A stretch of DNA of 64,000 nucleotides. Origin: CAIYZT01 sp031385445 (GTDB lineage Bacteria > Pseudomonadota > Alphaproteobacteria > Rhodobacterales > Rhodobacteraceae). Positions 59,345-64,000 of the stretch are shown piece after piece. How positions within the stretch are numbered: position 1 is the first letter of the stretch; each line of letters begins with the position of its first letter. The stretch lies in contig JANNBM010000024.1 of the NCBI GenBank assembly GCA_031385445.1, forward strand, positions 17,217 through 81,216, given 5' to 3'. Below the pieces are notes generated by a model, which saw only the letters and a list, made by a program, of their open reading frames with translations, was not told the origin of the DNA and made no database searches. The translations under genes and the position numbers were made by a program.

Positions 59345-61651
59345 ATGTCTGTTACGCCCGATGACCCCAAGATAGAGCCCATCACCCTGTCCGAGCCGCT
59401 AAGCCGGGCCATTGGGGATCGGTATCTGACCTATGCGCTTTCGACCATCATGCACCGCGCTTTGCCCGATGCGCGCGACGGGTTGAAGCCGGTGCATCGC
59501 CGCATCCTGTTCGCGATGCGAGAGCTGCGGTTGTCGGCGACGGGCGGCTTTCGCAAGTCGGCCAAGATCAGCGGCGATGTCATGGGCAACTATCACCCGC
59601 ATGGCGACATGGCGATTTATGACGCGATGGCGCGGCTGGCCCAGGATTTCAACGTGCGCTATCCGCTGGTCGACGGGCAGGGCAATTTCGGCAATATCGA
59701 CGGGGATAACCCAGCCGCCAGCCGCTATACCGAGGCGCGCCTGACCGCGATTGCCGAGACGCTGATGGAAGGACTGGCGGAAAACGCGGTCGATTTCCGG
59801 CCCAACTATGATGGCACGCTGGAAGAGCCGGTCGTCATGCCAGCGGCCTTTCCGAACCTGCTGGCCAATGGGTCCAGCGGGATCGCGGTGGGCATGGCCA
59901 CGAATATCCCGCCGCATAACCTCGACGAATTGATCCTTGGCTGCCATGCCATGCTGAAAGACCCCGCCATATCGGACGAGGCGCTGGTGGCGCTGATCCC
60001 CGGGCCGGATTTTCCGACGGGCGGCATTATCGTGGAATCCCGCGCGGCGATACTGGAGGCTTACCGCACCGGGCGCGGATCGTTCCGCACCCGCGCGAAA
60101 TGGGCGGTGGAGGATCTGGGGCGCGGGACGTGGCAGATCGTTGTCAGCGAAATTCCCTATCAGGTCGCCAAATCCAAGCTGATTGAAAAGCTGGCCGAGA
60201 TCATTCAGACCAAAAAGGTGCCGATCCTTGCGGATGTGCGCGACGAATCCGCCGAGGATATCCGCATCGTTTTGGAGCCGCGGGTCAAGACGGTGGACCC
60301 TGAAATGCTGATGGGGATGCTGTTCAAGAATTCCGATCTGGAAAGCCGGTTCAGCCTGAATATGAACGTGCTGATCGACGGCAAGGTGCCGAAGGTGTGC
60401 AGCCTCAAAGAGGTTCTGCGCGCGTTTCTGGATCACCGCCGCGCCGTGTTGCAACGGCGGACCGAGCACCGGGTTGAAAAGATTGATCACCGCCTTGAGG
60501 TGCTTGAAGGCTTTATCATCACCTTTTTGAACCTTGACCGGGTGATTGACATCATCCGCTATGACGAGGATCCCAAGGCCGCGCTGATGCGCGAGGTTTG
60601 GGGCAAGATCCATGCCCGCGCGATGAGCGAGAAGGATTATGTGCCGCCGCGCCCCGGCGAAGGCGCGTTGAGCGAGGTGCAGGTCGAGGCGATCCTGAAC
60701 ATGCGCCTGCGGTCATTGCGGCGGCTGGAAGAGATGGAGCTGCGGGCCGAGCGCGATGCGCTGATGCTGGAACGCGCCGGGCTCGCCGACCTGTTGGAAA
60801 GTGACCGGTTACAGTGGAAAGAGATCGGCACGCAGCTGGAAGCGATCCGCAAGCAATTTGGCAAAGACAGCGTTCTGGGCCGCCGCCGCACCGCCTTTGC
60901 CGAGGCGGGAGAGGCGGAAGAGGTGCCGTTTGAAGCGATGATCGAGCGCGAGCCGATCACGGTGATCTGCAGCCAGATGGGCTGGATCCGCGCGATGAAG
61001 GGCCATGTCGATCTGGCCGCCGAGCAGAAATTCAAGGACGGCGATCAGGCGCGGTTTGCCTTTCACGCCGAGACGACGGACAAGATCCTGATGGTTGGCG
61101 GCAACGGGCGGTTTTATACGCTTTTGGGTGCGAACCTGCCGGGTGGTCGCGGCATGGGAGAGCCGGTGCGGTTGATGGTCGATCTGCCGAATGATGCGGA
61201 GATCATCGATCTGATCATTTGGCGCGGGGCCGAAAGGTTCCTTGTCGCCTCCACCGCGGGCGATGGGTTTGTGGTGCCTGCCGAAGAACTTTTGGCGCAG
61301 ACGCGCGCGGGCAAACAGGTGCTGAGCCTTGGCGCGGGGGTAAAGACCGCGCTCTGCCGCCGGATCGCGGGCGACGCGGTGGCCGTGGTCGGCGACAACC
61401 GCAAGATGTTGGTTTTTGCCCTGTCAGAGCTGCCGGAAATGGCAAAGGGCAAGGGCGTTCGGCTGCAAAAGTACAAGGATGGCGGGCTGTCGGATGCCAC
61501 GACCTTCCTGCGCGCGGCGGGCCTGAGCTGGAAAGACCCTGCAGGCCGCACCCGCACCGAGGCCGATCTGACCGAATGGGACAGTGCGCGCGCCAGCGCT
61601 GGGCGGATGGCGCCGCGCGGTTTTCCGCGGGACAACCGGTTTACCAGCTAG
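59345..61651 (+). CDS. parC: DNA topoisomerase IV subunit A
   Basis: The 768-residue protein cleaves and rejoins DNA to decatenate replicated chromosomes. The catalytic tyrosine is Tyr128 in AASRYTEARLT, after GDVMGNYHPHGDMAIYD (78-94). At positions equivalent to E. coli ParC Ser80 and Glu84 it has Met89 and Asp93. The C-terminal half has degenerate ParC-like blades and no GyrA box (QRRGGKG), which supports ParC over GyrA. The frame is open upstream to 59264, but ATG 59345 (MSVTPDDPK) is chosen. ParE is not in the window. Confidence 0.93.
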   Translation: MSVTPDDPKIEPITLSEPLSRAIGDRYLTYALSTIMHRALPDARDGLKPVHRRILFAMRELRLSATGGFRKSAKISGDVMGNYHPHGDMAIYDAMARLAQDFNVRYPLVDGQGNFGNIDGDNPAASRYTEARLTAIAETLMEGLAENAVDFRPNYDGTLEEPVVMPAAFPNLLANGSSGIAVGMATNIPPHNLDELILGCHAMLKDPAISDEALVALIPGPDFPTGGIIVESRAAILEAYRTGRGSFRTRAKWAVEDLGRGTWQIVVSEIPYQVAKSKLIEKLAEIIQTKKVPILADVRDESAEDIRIVLEPRVKTVDPEMLMGMLFKNSDLESRFSLNMNVLIDGKVPKVCSLKEVLRAFLDHRRAVLQRRTEHRVEKIDHRLEVLEGFIITFLNLDRVIDIIRYDEDPKAALMREVWGKIHARAMSEKDYVPPRPGEGALSEVQVEAILNMRLRSLRRLEEMELRAERDALMLERAGLADLLESDRLQWKEIGTQLEAIRKQFGKDSVLGRRRTAFAEAGEAEEVPFEAMIEREPITVICSQMGWIRAMKGHVDLAAEQKFKDGDQARFAFHAETTDKILMVGGNGRFYTLLGANLPGGRGMGEPVRLMVDLPNDAEIIDLIIWRGAERFLVASTAGDGFVVPAEELLAQTRAGKQVLSLGAGVKTALCRRIAGDAVAVVGDNRKMLVFALSELPEMAKGKGVRLQKYKDGGLSDATTFLRAAGLSWKDPAGRTRTEADLTEWDSARASAGRMAPRGFPRDNRFTS

Positions 61652-61666
61652 GCCCGCTGGGCCCGC

Positions 61667-63028
61667 TCAGACCGGATCAACCCGAAGCCAGACCCCGCCT
61701 TCGGGCCGCAGGGTCAGGATCATCACCGGCTTTGGCGCGCGGCCCGCAATGGCGGTGAACCGGAACCGGGCCAGCAGCGTGGCAAGGATGATCACTGCTT
61801 CTTGCAACGCAAAAGACGCCCCGATGCAGATGCGTGGGCCATCGCCAAACGGCAGGTAGGCAAAGCGGTCCACCGATTTGGGATCCGCAAAACGGGCGGG
61901 ATCGAATGCGTCCGGCCGCTCCCACAGCAGCGCATTGCGGTGCAGCGCATAGATTGGCAGGATCACCGTATCGCCGGGACGGACCTGCCGCTCGCACAAG
62001 GTATCCTCGGCCATCGCGGTGCGCGCCAGAAACGCCGCCGGGGGATACAGCCGCAGCGCCTCGTCAACGATGCGCCGGATCAGCGGCAGGGCGGGCACAT
62101 CGGCCGCCGTCGCGGCGCGCGGGCCCAAGGCGGCCTGCGCCTCGGCCCTTGCGGCGTCCTGGATGGCCGGATCATGTGCGCAAAGATAAAGCGCCCAAGA
62201 CAGCGTCAGCGCCGTCGTCTCGTGCCCGGCCACGATGAAGGTCAGCAGATTGTCGCGCAGCTCGTCCGTGCTCATCGTGCGTTTGGTGGTGGGGTCTTCG
62301 GCGGCAAGCAGCAGATCCAGCAAGTCCGGCACGCCGGTTTGCGGGCGCTCTTTGCGGCCAAGGATGGCGGAATTGGCCACTGATTTCATTTGGCGCAGGG
62401 ACGCGCCGGAAAACACCCGCCCCGGACGCGGCACCCAAGCGGGCGCGCCGATCACATCGAGCAGCGACAACCGCGCGGTTTGCAGCATATAGGTTTCAAT
62501 CGCGCCATGGATGGCATCGCGGTCAAACCCGGTGCCGCCGGAAAAGGTGACATCCGAGATCACTTCGAACGTCGCGCTGACCATTTCAGCGAAAAGATCG
62601 GCCGCGCGGCCCGATTGTGCCCCGATCCGCTCTGCCGAGCGCTCGGCTGCCAGCGTCATCACCGGGGCGAGCGCGGTGACATTGCGATGCGAGAACACCG
62701 GGGCTGCGGCGCGGCGCTGCCACTGCCAATGCGCGCCCTCGGCCACAAACATGCTTTGGCCAATCGCCGGGCCAAGAATCAGCTTGGTCACCACCGATTT
62801 GGGGTAAATTTCAACCTTGTCGCGCAGAATCTGCTTCAGCGCGCCGGGGTCCATCACCATATGCCAGCGCTTTCCGGTCACCCCCGACAGGATCGGCACG
62901 CGGGTTGCGACCTCTGGGATCAGCTCCAGCACATTGCGCCGCCCGGCCCGCAACGAGCCGAAAATGCCCATCGGTTCGGTATGAAGCGGCACACGCACCG
63001 GCAAAGCGGCGATGGAATTTGGGGCCAT
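61667..63028 (-). CDS. cytochrome P450
   Basis: The 453-residue heme monooxygenase has the oxygen-binding AGHETTALTLSW in the I helix, EALR (ExxR) in the K helix and the heme-thiolate FAYLPFGDGPRICIGASFALQEA. Its substrate is unknown. No ferredoxin or reductase gene is adjacent, so electrons must come from elsewhere. AAGGAGAC precedes ATG 63028. It is convergent with parC, 15 bases apart. Confidence 0.94.
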   Translation of the reverse strand: MAPNSIAALPVRVPLHTEPMGIFGSLRAGRRNVLELIPEVATRVPILSGVTGKRWHMVMDPGALKQILRDKVEIYPKSVVTKLILGPAIGQSMFVAEGAHWQWQRRAAAPVFSHRNVTALAPVMTLAAERSAERIGAQSGRAADLFAEMVSATFEVISDVTFSGGTGFDRDAIHGAIETYMLQTARLSLLDVIGAPAWVPRPGRVFSGASLRQMKSVANSAILGRKERPQTGVPDLLDLLLAAEDPTTKRTMSTDELRDNLLTFIVAGHETTALTLSWALYLCAHDPAIQDAARAEAQAALGPRAATAADVPALPLIRRIVDEALRLYPPAAFLARTAMAEDTLCERQVRPGDTVILPIYALHRNALLWERPDAFDPARFADPKSVDRFAYLPFGDGPRICIGASFALQEAVIILATLLARFRFTAIAGRAPKPVMILTLRPEGGVWLRVDPV

Positions 63029-63183
63029 GTTTGTCTCCTTGACGCCTAAGATAGGGCTTTCGGCGGCAAGGGCAAAGGCGACATTCGGCGATTGGGCCAA
63101 GCGCGCAACGGTTGCGATTGCTTTGAAGCGCGGGCGCGGGTATCGCAGACAGCAGTGCCTTTTTCTGCCAAAGGAAATTCCAG

Positions 63184-63771
63184 ATGCGCCTGTCCGGCCC
63201 GATCCTGTCATTGCTTGCCTTGCTTGGCACCATGTCCTGTACCAACCGTGACCTGAACCAGCCGCTCGCGCCGTTGGGCGATTTTGTGTTGGGTCTGAAC
63301 ATCGTGGTGACCGACAAGATGCAGATGGTGCCGATTTCGCGGCCTGCCACCGGCGCGGAATGGGAAGCGGCGCTGGAAAAAGCCATGGCAGACCGTTTTG
63401 GCCGCTATGACGGCACCAAGATTTACGACTTCGGGGTGTCGGTGGATGCCTTTGCGCTGGCGCCGGTCGGTATTCCGTTGGTTTTGTCGCCCAAATCCGT
63501 GCTGGTGGTCACCGCAAACATCTGGGACGACGCCAAGCAGCTGAAGCTGAACGAAGAGGGCGAGCAGCTGACCATCTTTGAAAGCCTGTCGCCCGAAGAG
63601 GTGATCGGATCGGGTCTGACCAAAACCCGCCAGCAACAGATGGACGCGCTGGCCTTTAATGCGGCGTATAAAATTGAGCAGTGGTTGCTGACGCATCCGG
63701 AATGGTTTGATTTGCCCCCCGCAGCGGACCCGGCGGCGACGCCGGTTGCCGAAACGGTCCCTGCCAACTGA
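63184..63771 (+). CDS. putative lipoprotein of unknown function
   Basis: The 195-residue protein has a lipoprotein signal (ILSLLALLGTMSC, Cys19) and a mature body with LKLNEEGEQLTIFESLSPEEVIGSGLTKTRQQQMDAL and an Ala/Pro-rich tail. I recognise no enzyme motif. It resembles conserved Rhodobacteraceae lipoproteins of unknown role. AAAGG precedes the ATG by about 10 bases. It is divergent from the P450 gene and lies just before tuf. Confidence 0.7.
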   Translation: MRLSGPILSLLALLGTMSCTNRDLNQPLAPLGDFVLGLNIVVTDKMQMVPISRPATGAEWEAALEKAMADRFGRYDGTKIYDFGVSVDAFALAPVGIPLVLSPKSVLVVTANIWDDAKQLKLNEEGEQLTIFESLSPEEVIGSGLTKTRQQQMDALAFNAAYKIEQWLLTHPEWFDLPPAADPAATPVAETVPAN

Positions 63772-63860
63772 CGCTTGATTTTCCCCGCCCAAGCCATTAA
63801 ATCGCCGCCCGTAGACCACGCGGGGCCATGTCGGCCCCCCAGACCCAAAGGCGCCCGAAC

Positions 63861-64000
63861 ATGGCAAAGGCAAAGTTTGAACGGAATAAGCCGCACGTTA
63901 ACATTGGCACGATTGGCCACGTTGACCATGGCAAGACCACGTTGACGGCAGCGATCACCAAGTATTTTGGGGAATTCCGCGCCTATGACCAGATCGACGG
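63861..64000 (+). CDS. tuf: elongation factor Tu, 5' part
   Basis: The first 46 residues of EF-Tu are encoded before the window ends: MAKAKFERNKPHVNIGTIGHVDHGKTTLTAAITK, with the GTPase P-loop GHVDHGKT. EF-Tu delivers aminoacyl-tRNA to the ribosome. The 89 bases upstream contain no tRNA gene or clear promoter. The gene continues beyond 64000. Confidence 0.98.
   Translation, partial: MAKAKFERNKPHVNIGTIGHVDHGKTTLTAAITKYFGEFRAYDQID

Noticed and set aside
63772..63860. tRNA gene before tuf
   Set aside because: tuf is often next to tRNA genes, but no cloverleaf, TTCGA-type T-loop or CCA end is visible in these 89 bases.

Overview
The window looks like a chromosomal segment of a GC-rich alphaproteobacterium, most likely a member of the Rhodobacteraceae. 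The evidence is gene content and regulatory signals rather than any single marker. These include a CcrM-type adenine methyltransferase next to rnhB, the alphaproteobacterial block pckA / chvI-chvG-hprK-rapZ-EIIA-HPr, an alphaproteobacterial LexA box (GTTC-N7-GTTC) in front of imuB, and cytochrome c'. A DUF6473 protein and a HIG1-type twin-transmembrane protein fit the same group. Genes are dense, 4-bp start/stop overlaps are frequent, and neighbouring transcription units are often convergent with their stop codons interlocked. I found no rRNA, tRNA, CRISPR array, prophage or conjugative module.

Layout. 1-2.6 kb: end of an unidentified gene, two glycosyltransferases and a 1-Cys peroxiredoxin. 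2.7-6.9 kb: aldehyde dehydrogenase, metallophosphoesterase and a trimethylamine-dehydrogenase-like flavoprotein. 6.9-14.2 kb: an FMN glutamate-synthase-like membrane protein, rluA, homocysteine methyltransferase, a LysE exporter, and a tandem GFA protein / methionine-sulfoxide reductase / gamma-glutamyltransferase operon. 14.3-18 kb: an anti-sigma/STAS pair, hspQ, a lytic-transglycosylase lipoprotein, a drug/metabolite transporter and lolA. 18-25.1 kb: a ubiH-like hydroxylase, amidase, dapC-like aminotransferase and ftsK. 25.1-27.6 kb: a REP-associated tyrosine transposase (RAYT) flanked by palindromic REP repeats, then SOS-controlled imuB. 27.8-35.4 kb: cytochrome c', I78 inhibitor, glutathione-dependent formaldehyde dehydrogenase, cupin, ybaK, a GH3 hydrolase, a NYN/OST-HTH protein, RidA, a membrane-tethered winged-helix regulator and small exported proteins. 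35.5-38.5 kb: rnhB, ccrM with three GANTC sites in its leader, and a decayed histone-deacetylase-family pseudogene. 38.5-44.8 kb: a VOC protein, NfeD/SPFH pair, membrane proteins, MFS and TSUP transporters, and a reductase. 44.8-52.1 kb: gluconeogenesis, ChvGI envelope signalling and the regulatory PTS. 52.2-64 kb: hydroxyacyl-CoA dehydrogenase, DUF6473, electron-transfer flavoprotein, cobalamin adenosyltransferase, a variant cysteine-synthase-like enzyme, a short-chain dehydrogenase, an SH3 protein, parC, a cytochrome P450, a lipoprotein and the start of tuf.

How the parts fit together. Most of the window is housekeeping. The clearest functional groupings are carbon and envelope control (pckA, ChvGI, HprK, RapZ, EIIA, HPr), thiol and formaldehyde redox (peroxiredoxin, GFA, fRMsr, GGT, GSH-FDH), and chromosome maintenance (ftsK, parC, ccrM, imuB). 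The parts most worth a second look are the RAYT/REPIN island, the imuB standing without imuA/dnaE2, the GANTC-rich ccrM leader, the two-copy operator-like repeat between pckA and chvI, and the reverse-topology membrane winged-helix regulator. Starts were re-chosen from ribosome-binding sites and family alignment by eye; nothing was confirmed by database search.
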